A stretch of DNA of 64,000 nt. It comes from DASZIT01 sp963770635 (GTDB lineage Bacteria > Actinomycetota > Acidimicrobiia > Acidimicrobiales > RAAP-2). A program made the position numbers and the translations under genes. Under the pieces are notes generated by a model. It had not been told where the DNA came from. It was given only the letters and a program-made list of their open reading frames with translations, and ran no database searches. Positions 43,763-52,424 of the stretch are shown here, one piece after another. The stretch's first letter is position 1; the number at the start of each line of letters is the position of its first letter. The stretch covers positions 337,802-401,801 of the forward strand of contig CAVYQI010000007.1 of NCBI GenBank assembly GCA_963770635.1, read 5' to 3'.

Positions 43763-44814
43763 TCAGCCGGCGATGCGGGCTCGAATCGGAGCGCCCACCG
43801 CGTGGAGATGGCGGAGCACCTGCACGTACGACGCCCCGAAGCTGGTCTCGTTGTAGGCCAGGTTGTGGCGCGCGCGGAGAACGCTTTCACCAGCGGTTGG
43901 GACCGGCGGAGGTTGCGCCGGGGCATCGACGGGAACAGGTGGTGCTCGATCTGGTAGTTGAGGCCGCCGAGGGCGAAGTCACTGACCCACCCGCCGCGTA
44001 CGTTGCGGGCGGTGACCACCTGGCGCTCGAGGAAGCCGGTGGTGTCGTCCTCGCTGAACACCGGCATCCCCTTGTGGTTGGGGGCGAAGGCACTCCCGAG
44101 GTAGAGGCCCAGCAGTCCCTGGTTCACCACCAGGAACACCAGCGCGTGGACCGGCGACAACACGAACAACAGCGGCCCCAGGTAGAGGGCGACATGGAGA
44201 CCCAGCAGCACCGCTTCCTTGGTTCGCTGGCGGGTGGAGCGGGCCGGAAGATCACGGAAGCCGGCCACCTGGAGGTGCAACGCCTCGAGCAGGAGCATCG
44301 GGACGAACAGGACAGCCTGGTAACGGGCCAACCACCGGCCGGCGCCTCGCTTGGCCCGGGCCTGGCCGGCCGTCCATACGAAGATGCCGGTGCCGATGTC
44401 AGGATCTTTGCCCTCGTGGTTGGGGCGGGTGTGGTGCCGGGTGTGCTTGTCGACCCACCAGCCGTAGCTCATGCCGAGGAAGAGGTTGGCGTTGATCAGC
44501 CCGAAGAGGTCGTTGAGCCGGCGGGACCGCTGGGTCTGACGGTGCCCGATGTCGTGGGCGACGAAGCCGACCTGGCCCAGCACCAGGGCCAGATAGACGG
44601 CGACGAGGAGCTGGTACCACGAGTCGCCGATGACAAAGAAGGCGGCCCATCCGGCGGCCAACAGGACGGCGTTGACCCCCATCCTGATCTTGTCCGAGGC
44701 GTAGTGGCGGTCGAGGAGGCCTGCCTGCTTGACCTCGCGTGAGAGTTCAGCGAACCCGCCGTCGGTTCGCTCCGCCGGAGACCCGTCATTCTCGGTGAGC
44801 CCGGTCCGATCCAA
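43763..44814 (-). pseudogene. Fatty acid desaturase with C-terminal frameshift
   Basis: The frame from ATG 44814 encodes an acyl-lipid/linoleoyl-CoA-type membrane desaturase: hydrophobic pairs near residues 45-90, His box 1 VAHDIGHRQTQ, His box 2 HTRHHTRPNHEGKDPDIG and His box 3 GGLNYQIEHHLFPSMPR. Just after RRNLRRSQPLVKAFSA the frame becomes nonsense and runs on to 43,648, overlapping manB. One extra base within the CG-dinucleotide run at about 43,868-43,876 restores HNLAYNETSFGASYVQVLRH LHAVGAPI and a natural stop at 43763-43765. It is either a sequencing slip or a recent mutation; all three His boxes are intact. Confidence 0.88.
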
Positions 44815-44992
44815 AGTGGGCGGCGTCAGCCGGGCCGGGATCGGCGGAGTCGCTATCCCTCGAGTATCCAGCGGAGTGCCTCATTTTCCATTTGAACTGG
44901 CACAAGGTTCATACGCCAGATACGACGGGTGTTGGGGTCAAGGTCGCCTCGACACCGCCCCCAGTGTGACACGTACCATTCGATTCCGACAG

Positions 44993-47470
44993 TCAGCTTG
45001 GATGCCACCCGCCCCGGTGCCGGATCCGGCGCCGGAGCCGCCACCCCAGCACCGCCAGCACCAGCGCGGCCAGCGCGGCGGCGGCGGTGATCAGCCAGCC
45101 GGCGCGGTCGACCGAGGTGGTCCCGTAGTGCAGGGTGACGTCATGGCTGGTGGGGACCACCACCATGAGGTTGGGTGCCGCCCGCCATGGGCCCTGCGCT
45201 CCGGTGGCCTGCCAGTTGGGGAAGTAGGAGATCTTCACTTCCACCGGGGTGCCGACCCTGTTCACATGAAAACTGATGGAGCTGCTGGTCTGGGTGATGT
45301 CGGTCACCGAGGTCGGCGGCTCGGGAACCTTGGGGGGTGAAGCCTCCCCGACCGCCACCCGCTCCCAGCTGGAGGGACCGCCGGCCGACGGCACCACATC
45401 CCAACCCGCCGGGTTGTCGTACCAGGCCACCGACGGGTTCAGCCAGCTGGTCTGGGCGGCGCCGACGCCCTGCCACACCACCGGCTGGTTGGTCAGCGGC
45501 TGGACGAGCTGGGAGCCGGCGATCCGGTACACCTTCCAGGTGGTGTCGAGGACTTCGCCGTTGTAGATGTTGTGCCACGGGCCGCTGGAGGCGACCTCGG
45601 TGAGCGAAGGGTCGGCGTCCGCCGCCTTTTCGGTGGTGGTCGACGACGCCAGGAAGTAGCGAACCCCGAGCTGTTGGAGATGCTGGATGCCGAGGGCCAC
45701 GTTGAGACCGCCGTACGGGAGCCCGACCATGGCGTCGGATGGGGTGACCGACAACTCGCTCTGATTGATGAAGTGGTACGGCGTGGTGGTCGACGACTCG
45801 AACAGGAGGCCTTCCATCGAATCGATGCAGTTGTTGGTCCAGTACGGCAGCAGCATGAGCGACTCGGTGGTGCCGAAGCGGTTCAGCGACGGGTCGTACT
45901 CCCACATGGTCCGCCCGCATCCCTGTTTGGCCCCGACGCTGGCCATCATGTCGATCACGGCCTTGTACTCGGGGTAGTCGGGCTTCCGTTCGTAGCCCGA
46001 GTAGTTCCAATCCGCCCAGGCGCTCGGCTGGTTGGCGCCTACCGCGACGCCTACGTGGGTGAGCGCGGAGGCCGGAAGCACCAACGGCGGCATCACCGCC
46101 AGGTACACCCCGGCCAGGGCGATGATCGGACCGGCGATGGCGCCAGCCGCCGCGGTTCCCGGGGTCGGGCGCCGGAGCCGTCTGCCCCGCCCGCCCAGGA
46201 CGACGCCGCCCGCGCCGGCTCGGCTGCCGAGCCGGGTGACCCAGTGCTCGAGCCGCCGGCGCCGCAACCAGCGGGCCGCGCCCGAGACCGTCTCCGACAC
46301 CCCGATCCCGCCGAGGAGATAGAGGCAAAGGAACCAGAACGGGAGGAAGCGGACGTTGTACAGCTTCCCCTGCGGATCGAGGCAGACCACCCCGGCCGAG
46401 ATCCCCCCCATGATGGCGAGGAACATCCCCACCCGGTTGCGCCGGACCACGGTGGCCACCAACCCGACCAGCGCGGCGATCTGGACCCATCGGGAGGATG
46501 CCGGGAACAGGAGGTGGGGGAAGCCGTCGACGTTGAGCCAGCCCATGTTGGTGGAGTAGGCCCCCTGGAAGACAAAGGGCACCAGCCACCACGCGGCCAG
46601 ACCCAGTCCGATCACGCCGACGACCAGCGACCACAACAGGCGGCGGGACCATCGGCGCCGGGCCACGATGCCCCGCAGGCCGCCTCCGAACGAACGACGG
46701 AGATCGGCGTCGAGGATCAACCACACCCCGACCCCGATCACCGCGAAGATGGCCGGGATCACGTGGCAGAGCACGGTGGCAGCCAGGAGGATGGCCGCCA
46801 GCGAACGGTGACGGCCGGTCCGGAGCCCGGCGGCCACCAGGCCGAGGAAGACCAGCGCCAGCGACAGGGCCAGCGAATAGGAGTACTCGCCGGCCAGGGT
46901 CGAGAGGATGTTCCCCCCGTAGATCGAGAAGCTCGGTTCGAACAAGAAGGGCAGGGAGGCCGCGGCCAGGCACCCGGGTCCGGGATCCCGCAGGCCGGCC
47001 AGCTTCCCGAACGCCCAGGCGGCCGCGGGCAGGGTCAGGGTGCCGAGGACGGTCACCAGCTTGAAGGCGATGTCGTAATTCACCACGCCGTTGAACAACA
47101 CGGTGATGACACCGGGCAGCGGAAAATAGAACGTGTAGAGCGGGAAGCCGTCGTACCACCCGGGGTCCCATCCGGTCAGCTGCCCGTGGTTGAGGAGGTT
47201 CGACTCCAGGTACTTGGCCAGCGCCACATGGGCACCGGTGTCACCGCCGGCGGTGGTGGTCGAGGCCAGCAGCAGCGACGGGTGGAGTTGCCAGAGCGCC
47301 ACCGCGGTGGCGCCCACGATCGCGGCGACGGAGGCCCAGGCCGGCCATGTCGACGGCCGGGTGATCCGCTGGATCAAGCGTTGGGCGGGGTGGACCGATG
47401 CCGGCGAGGACGACACGTGCGCGGACGACACGTCAGAAGATGACGCCGGTGCCGGCGGCGAGGGTGGCAA
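44993..47470 (-). CDS. Large membrane protein, 6-pyruvoyl-tetrahydropterin synthase-related domain type
   Basis: This 825-residue protein has about 12 hydrophobic segments (for example WASVAAIVGATAVALWQLHP, LSLALVFLGLVAAGLRTGR, LWSLVVGVIGLGLAAWWLVP) and a C-terminal extracellular part ending in one more helix (WLITAAAALAALVLAVLGW). The motif TTTAGGDTGAHVALAKYLES then LTGWDPGWYDGFPLYTFYFP matches the PTPS-related membrane family, which has a GT-C glycosyltransferase-like layout with acidic residues in the first extracellular loop. It probably works on lipid-linked sugars of the envelope (inference). It overlaps the end of the CPBP protease gene by 38 bases. Confidence 0.82.
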   Translation of the reverse strand: MPPSPPAPASSSDVSSAHVSSSPASVHPAQRLIQRITRPSTWPAWASVAAIVGATAVALWQLHPSLLLASTTTAGGDTGAHVALAKYLESNLLNHGQLTGWDPGWYDGFPLYTFYFPLPGVITVLFNGVVNYDIAFKLVTVLGTLTLPAAAWAFGKLAGLRDPGPGCLAAASLPFLFEPSFSIYGGNILSTLAGEYSYSLALSLALVFLGLVAAGLRTGRHRSLAAILLAATVLCHVIPAIFAVIGVGVWLILDADLRRSFGGGLRGIVARRRWSRRLLWSLVVGVIGLGLAAWWLVPFVFQGAYSTNMGWLNVDGFPHLLFPASSRWVQIAALVGLVATVVRRNRVGMFLAIMGGISAGVVCLDPQGKLYNVRFLPFWFLCLYLLGGIGVSETVSGAARWLRRRRLEHWVTRLGSRAGAGGVVLGGRGRRLRRPTPGTAAAGAIAGPIIALAGVYLAVMPPLVLPASALTHVGVAVGANQPSAWADWNYSGYERKPDYPEYKAVIDMMASVGAKQGCGRTMWEYDPSLNRFGTTESLMLLPYWTNNCIDSMEGLLFESSTTTPYHFINQSELSVTPSDAMVGLPYGGLNVALGIQHLQQLGVRYFLASSTTTEKAADADPSLTEVASSGPWHNIYNGEVLDTTWKVYRIAGSQLVQPLTNQPVVWQGVGAAQTSWLNPSVAWYDNPAGWDVVPSAGGPSSWERVAVGEASPPKVPEPPTSVTDITQTSSSISFHVNRVGTPVEVKISYFPNWQATGAQGPWRAAPNLMVVVPTSHDVTLHYGTTSVDRAGWLITAAAALAALVLAVLGWRLRRRIRHRGGWHPS

Positions 47471-48440
47471 TCACCGCGACCAGATTGAAGGTGGCGTGCG
47501 ACACCATGTTCATGCCCAGCCGCCCGGTCCGGTAGGACACGAACGACAGGATGATCCCGAAGGTGGCCAACCCCAGGAGCTGGAGCGATTCGGCATGGGC
47601 CAGCCCGAAGAGGACCCCGGTGATCACGATGGCCAGCGCCGGGCCCACCCAGTGCCCGAAATTCCCGAACAGTCGGGCGAACGAGCGCAGCAGCAGCCCT
47701 CGGAAGAACAGCTCTTCGAAGAATGGGGCGCCGACCACCGTGAGCACGGCGATGAGGGCGAACCCGAGCCCGTGGGAGCCCCCGGTCAACTTCTGGCTGG
47801 GGGCGTTGAACTTGCTGTTGAAGTTGTTGACGTGCTGGGAGACCGGGATGTAGATGGCCGCCACCAGAAACTGGCCGCCGATGCCGATGGGAATGCCGAC
47901 CAGGTCGATCCATTTGAACCGGAGGCCGAGGTCCCGGACCAGGCTGCGGGTCCCCCGGACGGCCGAGGCCATCCACGGGCCGGCAAAGAACCCGGCCCAC
48001 AGACCGACCAGGGTGGACACGATGTACCAGGTCGGCGGTTCGCTGAGGTTGGCGATGGCGCTCAGGTTGTGGAGCTTGCCGTCAGCCGCCGCCGCCACCA
48101 GTGCGAAAATGGCCCCCATCACCTGCCCGACCAGGAAGCCGAGCGCACCGAACAACAGCCACATCCCGGCGGAGCCCCGGGAACTGGGCGCTCCACCCGC
48201 CTGCAGCTGATGATCGAGGGGCACGTCACCCGGCGCCGGGGCGGCGGCCGGACCCTCGCCCGCGGTCGGATCCACCACCGCCACCCGGTTGGCTCCCGGA
48301 GGCGACCAGGGGCCGGGGGGCGGCTGGCCCCAGCCAGGTGGCGGCGGAGCCCATCCACCCGGAGGAGTCCAGCCCGGAGGGGGCACCCAGCCGGGCTGAG
48401 GAATCCACCCGCTGGCTCGGCCTTCTCCTCCGTGGGTCAC
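47433..48440 (-). CDS. CPBP family intramembrane metalloprotease
   Basis: The CPBP/CAAX-protease motifs are visible: GAPFFEELFFRGLLLRSFAR (EExxxR, catalytic Glu pair), VITGVLFGLAHAESLQLLG (FxxxH) and GMNMVSHATFNLVAVIATL (HxxxN). There are about eight hydrophobic segments. Before them lies a disordered, Pro/Trp/Gly-rich N-terminus of about 60 residues (GWVPPPGWTPPGGWAPPPPG), as often seen in actinobacterial envelope proteins. The GTG start has TAACGT 6 nt upstream. Substrates of this family in bacteria are mostly unknown. Confidence 0.9.
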   Translation of the reverse strand: MTHGGEGRASGWIPQPGWVPPPGWTPPGGWAPPPPGWGQPPPGPWSPPGANRVAVVDPTAGEGPAAAPAPGDVPLDHQLQAGGAPSSRGSAGMWLLFGALGFLVGQVMGAIFALVAAAADGKLHNLSAIANLSEPPTWYIVSTLVGLWAGFFAGPWMASAVRGTRSLVRDLGLRFKWIDLVGIPIGIGGQFLVAAIYIPVSQHVNNFNSKFNAPSQKLTGGSHGLGFALIAVLTVVGAPFFEELFFRGLLLRSFARLFGNFGHWVGPALAIVITGVLFGLAHAESLQLLGLATFGIILSFVSYRTGRLGMNMVSHATFNLVAVIATLAAGTGVIF

Positions 48441-48446
48441 GCCGAC

Positions 48447-48452
48447 ACGTTA
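48447..48452 (-). promoter_or_regulatory. -10 box of the CPBP protease gene (leaderless)
   Basis: TAACGT on the minus strand lies 6 nt before the GTG at 48440. Confidence 0.45.
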
Positions 48453-48538
48453 CTGATCGCCACACCCACGCAGGGAGCGCCCCTGCATCCAACCGAACTC
48501 GACATCCGCCCGATGCCTCAGCTTCGCCCAAGGCCGCA

Positions 48539-48544
48539 TATCAT
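48539..48544 (+). promoter_or_regulatory. -10 box of ftsH (leaderless)
   Basis: TATCAT lies exactly 6 nt before the ftsH GTG at 48551. This decides the GTG start over the longer open frame. Confidence 0.55.
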
Positions 48545-48550
48545 GGTCCG

Positions 48551-50800
48551 GTGACCCCGCCTAACCCGAACCTGCCCCCCGGACCGATGAACTCGGGCGG
48601 ACCCGGGGAGGGAGCACCAGGTCCGAACCGGAATCGACTGGTGCTCTACGTGGTCATCGCGGTCGCGATTCTGGCGGTCCTGATCGTGCCGTCGTTCATG
48701 CACTCCAACCACGCCACCTCGCTGAGCTACAACACCTTCCTCAACGACCTGTCCGGCAAGCAGGTCAAGAACGCCAGCGTCAACAACGCCACCGGGGTCA
48801 TCACCGGCACGTTGAACAACGGGACCAGCTATACGGTCAACGGGCCGAGCCCGGTGGTCGACTCCGAGGTGAGCGCCCTCCACGTGCTCGGCAGCAACTA
48901 CAAGCTGGTCACGCCGGCCTCCAACAACCTGCTCTCGATCCTCCTGACCTGGGTACTCCCCTTTGCGATCATCTTCGGAATCTTCTTCTACATCAGTCGA
49001 AAGGCGCAGGGTCAGATGGGAAGCATCATGTCGATCGGCCGCTCCAAGGCCAAGCTCTACTCCACCGAGCGCCCATCCACCACCTTTGACGATGTGGCCG
49101 GCTACGGGGGCGTCAAACTCGAGATCAGCGAGGTGGTGGATTTCCTGAAGACCCCGGGCCGGTTCAAGGACATCGGCGCCCGCATCCCGAAGGGGATCCT
49201 GCTGGTCGGCCCGCCGGGAACCGGCAAGACCCTGCTGGCCCGGGCCGTCGCCGGTGAGGCCGGAGTGCCGTTCATGTCGGTCAGCGGCTCGGACTTCATG
49301 GAGATGTTCGTCGGGGTCGGGGCCAGCCGGGTACGTGACTTGTTCGCCACCGCCCGGAAACAGGCTCCTGCCATCGTCTTCATCGACGAGATCGACTCCA
49401 TCGGCCGCAAGCGGGGAGCCGGACTGGGCGGTGGCCACGACGAGCGCGAGCAAACCCTCAACCAGCTCCTTTCCGAGATGGACGGCTTCGAGCCGACCGA
49501 GGGCATCGTGGTCATGGCCGCCACCAACCGGCCGGACATCCTCGACGCCGCCATCCTCCGACCCGGTCGATTCGACCGGCAGATCGTGGTGCCGCTTCCC
49601 GATCTCGAGGAGCGGCTGCCCATCCTCCAGGTGCACTGCAAGGACAAGCGGGTCGCCCCGACGGTGGATCTGGGTCTGGTCGCCCGGGGGACGCCGGGCA
49701 TGAGCGGTGCCGATCTGGCCAACCTGGTGAACGAGGCGGCGCTGCACGCGGTGCGGCGCGGCTCGGAGGTCATCGAGAACGTCGACTTCGAAGCCTCCCG
49801 GGACCGGGTCCTGATGGGGCAGGCTCGGGAGAGCCTGGTGCTGTCCGACGCCGAGAAGGAGCGGGTGGCGTTCCACGAAGGTGGCCACGCAGTGCTGGCC
49901 TATGTGCTCCCAGGGGCTGACCCGGTGCACAAGGTGACGATCCTGCCGACCGGCATGGCCCTCGGGGTCACCATGCAGCTGCCGATGGAAGAGCGCCACA
50001 TCCATCCTCGAAACAACATCGAGGACTCGCTGGCCGTCCGCATGGGTGGGCGGGCCGCCGAGCTCCTCGTCTACGGCGACCTCTCGACCGGGGCGAGCAA
50101 CGACCTGGTCGGCAACACCGAGCTCGCCCGCAAGATGGTGCGCGAATGGGGCATGAGCGACAAGATCGGTCCCATGGCGTGGGGCTCGCAGGGCCAGGTC
50201 TTCTTGGGTGAGGACCTGATGCACACCCGCGACTATTCGGAGCACACCAGCCAGGTCATCGACGACGAGGTCGAGATCATCCTCCGAGTGCAAGAAGAGC
50301 GGGCCCTCGAAGTGCTGGCCCGGCACCGGGGCGGCCTGGACGCGGTCGCCCGCGCCCTTCTCGACGAGGAGACCATCGACGGGGAGACCGTCGGCCGGTT
50401 GGTCGACACCGCCTACGGGCGTCCTGTCCACGAGCACGGCACCCGATCCATCCCGCCCGTCTTCGTGGCCTCCCAGCACGGCCCGACCGGATCGGACAAC
50501 GCCGATGGCCCGGTCGGAGAGGGGTCGACGCCGATTGCCGGCGCCGCCACCACCACGCCGGCCGATGCGGAAGAGCCGACTCCCGTGGCCAGCGATGCGG
50601 AGTCACCCGCCGGTGCCGGGGTTTCGGGAGCCAATGACGCGGAGGCCCCGTCCTCGGCTCCGGCGCCCTGGCCGCCCCCGCCGGCCCCCGGTCACTCGCC
50701 GCAGGTCCCGCCACCCTGGCCGAAGAATCCGGCTCCGGGTCATTGGCCCCGCCAGGCACCCTGGCCACCGCCTCCACCACCGCCGCCGACCTCCCGCTAA
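48551..50800 (+). CDS. ftsH: ATP-dependent zinc metalloprotease FtsH
   Basis: FtsH degrades membrane and short-lived cytosolic proteins. TM1 is at residues 30-47, a periplasmic-side domain follows, and TM2 is at 127-148. The AAA part has Walker A GPPGTGKT (220-227), Walker B IVFIDEIDSIG and the second region of homology ATNRPDILDAAILRPGRFDR. The zinc site is HEGGH (442-446) where HEAGH is nearly invariant, and the third ligand lies in the ASNDLVGNTELARKMVREWG region. A Pro/Ala-rich tail of about 130 residues (PPAPGHSPQVPPPWPKN) extends past the usual end. The start is a leaderless GTG. Length is 749 residues. Confidence 0.97.
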   Translation: MTPPNPNLPPGPMNSGGPGEGAPGPNRNRLVLYVVIAVAILAVLIVPSFMHSNHATSLSYNTFLNDLSGKQVKNASVNNATGVITGTLNNGTSYTVNGPSPVVDSEVSALHVLGSNYKLVTPASNNLLSILLTWVLPFAIIFGIFFYISRKAQGQMGSIMSIGRSKAKLYSTERPSTTFDDVAGYGGVKLEISEVVDFLKTPGRFKDIGARIPKGILLVGPPGTGKTLLARAVAGEAGVPFMSVSGSDFMEMFVGVGASRVRDLFATARKQAPAIVFIDEIDSIGRKRGAGLGGGHDEREQTLNQLLSEMDGFEPTEGIVVMAATNRPDILDAAILRPGRFDRQIVVPLPDLEERLPILQVHCKDKRVAPTVDLGLVARGTPGMSGADLANLVNEAALHAVRRGSEVIENVDFEASRDRVLMGQARESLVLSDAEKERVAFHEGGHAVLAYVLPGADPVHKVTILPTGMALGVTMQLPMEERHIHPRNNIEDSLAVRMGGRAAELLVYGDLSTGASNDLVGNTELARKMVREWGMSDKIGPMAWGSQGQVFLGEDLMHTRDYSEHTSQVIDDEVEIILRVQEERALEVLARHRGGLDAVARALLDEETIDGETVGRLVDTAYGRPVHEHGTRSIPPVFVASQHGPTGSDNADGPVGEGSTPIAGAATTTPADAEEPTPVASDAESPAGAGVSGANDAEAPSSAPAPWPPPPAPGHSPQVPPPWPKNPAPGHWPRQAPWPPPPPPPPTSR

Positions 50801-50858
50801 CGACGGCAGCCTCCGGCGAGCGTGGGCCGGGTGGGCCCGAGTTCGAGCGCCGCCGAAC

Positions 50859-52424
50859 TCAGGGAGAGAACGGCACGCCGGCCGAGGCCACCACCCCCGG
50901 GGCCCCCGACGGGTTGTCGTCCTCCTCGACGGTCACCGGCTGGGTAGCCGTCACGTCGTAGACATCGAGACCGGCGATGACGTTGGGGCCGAGGACCGCC
51001 AACGAGTCGGGAGCCACCGTGAACGAGCCCACCACCGTCCCGGTCCCCAGCGTGGTGACCCGCACCCGGGCGGGTGACGACCCCGGGTTGGCGATGCCCA
51101 GACTGCCGGCGGTGGCATGAGGTGTCCCCGGAGCCGTCCCGGCTCCCGGTCCCGGAACCAGCCAGTGGGTGCTGGTGGTCGTGGTTCCGGCGATCGATCC
51201 CCAGAGGGGTGGCGACGAACCATTTGGCGCCTGCACCGACCGGGAGACAACCATGCCCGTCGACGCCTTCACCGTCACCGCATACGGCGTCTGACGCGGG
51301 AGGCTGCTCGTCCCCGAGGCGATGAACGCCACTTCCGACTGGGCCGGTACCGGCACCTGGATGGGGACAACCGTGGCCGACGGCACCCCGATGGTGAAAG
51401 TGGCGACCCCCTCCTGGGTGCCCGGATTGGCGATGTGGAAGGTGACGGTGGTCTTGTTGAAGTTGTTCGTCTGAGCGAAATGCCAAACGGTGGAGAGGGA
51501 GGGCGACCCGAGCCGCAGGGCCAGCCCCCCGGTCGAACCGGACGACCACTGCTGCAGCTCGTAGGCCACGATGGCCGTCGACTGGGCGGAGACGATGGTG
51601 GCGATCTCGGGGTTGTTCTGCACGAAATCCCCGAGGTTCTCAGCTACCAGGTGGCCGGCCGGCACCACCAGACCCTGATAGTTCGAGGGCGTGATGACCC
51701 CGGAGGCGGTGAGGAACGAGACATTCATCACCGCATCGGTCGAGGTCGGATTGAAGAGGTCGAGGGTCATCGCATTGCCGGGGGTGGTGGATCCCCCGGC
51801 GAAGTACCACGAGGCGGCCACCTGGGAAGCGCAGGGGGCGGGGCTCCACCCACCGGTGCCGGTCACCACCTGGTTGGCCGTCACTCCCCCGCCGGCGAAG
51901 ACGAACGATGACGCCACATCCCCGCTTCCGAGCCCGGTCCCCGGGTTCACCGCGGTGGTTCCCATCGGCGGGACTTCCACCTGGCGGAGCACCGGCGGGC
52001 CCGGCGGGCCGCTGCTGGTGCCACCGCTCCCCGTGCCCGGCGCCAGGGTCGAGGTCATCACCCCGGCGACCGGTTTGGAGGTGGAATTGGTGAGGTAGAT
52101 GGTGGTCCCCGCCAGTCCCGCGAATCCGGAGGCGCCCCCGGCGCAGAATACCGATGAGGCGGTGGAGTCGGCCGGAGAGATGGACACACCGTCGGTTGCC
52201 GCCGGGGCTGCCGCCCGGGTGGGCGGGCTGACCACGGCACTCACGATCGCGATGCCGGCCACCGCCGCCACCACCCCGACGAGGGCCGCCAGTCGGACTC
52301 CCACCGGGCGCGCCGGCCGGCGGTTGAGGGTACGGCCAGACAGCCGGCGTCGGGCGGACTGACTGTGTCGCCGGGTTGCCCGGCGTCGGGCGGATCGGCT
52401 CTCCGGATCGGTGGGATAGGTCAA
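50859..52424 (-). CDS. DUF5719 family secreted/anchored protein
   Basis: An Arg-rich start (RRRATRRHSQSARRRLSGRT) is followed by one membrane segment (LAALVGVVAAVAGIAIVSAV) and a long extracellular part rich in beta strands. Repeated units such as ASSVFCAGGASG, SWYFAGGSTTPGNAMTLDLF and TVTFHIANPGTQEG match DUF5719, a family found next to giant GT2 glycosyltransferases in actinobacteria. The cell function is unknown; a role in exporting or presenting a glycan is a guess from context. The TTG start overlaps the GT2 stop (TTGA). Length is 521 residues. Confidence 0.85.
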   Translation of the reverse strand: MTYPTDPESRSARRRATRRHSQSARRRLSGRTLNRRPARPVGVRLAALVGVVAAVAGIAIVSAVVSPPTRAAAPAATDGVSISPADSTASSVFCAGGASGFAGLAGTTIYLTNSTSKPVAGVMTSTLAPGTGSGGTSSGPPGPPVLRQVEVPPMGTTAVNPGTGLGSGDVASSFVFAGGGVTANQVVTGTGGWSPAPCASQVAASWYFAGGSTTPGNAMTLDLFNPTSTDAVMNVSFLTASGVITPSNYQGLVVPAGHLVAENLGDFVQNNPEIATIVSAQSTAIVAYELQQWSSGSTGGLALRLGSPSLSTVWHFAQTNNFNKTTVTFHIANPGTQEGVATFTIGVPSATVVPIQVPVPAQSEVAFIASGTSSLPRQTPYAVTVKASTGMVVSRSVQAPNGSSPPLWGSIAGTTTTSTHWLVPGPGAGTAPGTPHATAGSLGIANPGSSPARVRVTTLGTGTVVGSFTVAPDSLAVLGPNVIAGLDVYDVTATQPVTVEEDDNPSGAPGVVASAGVPFSP

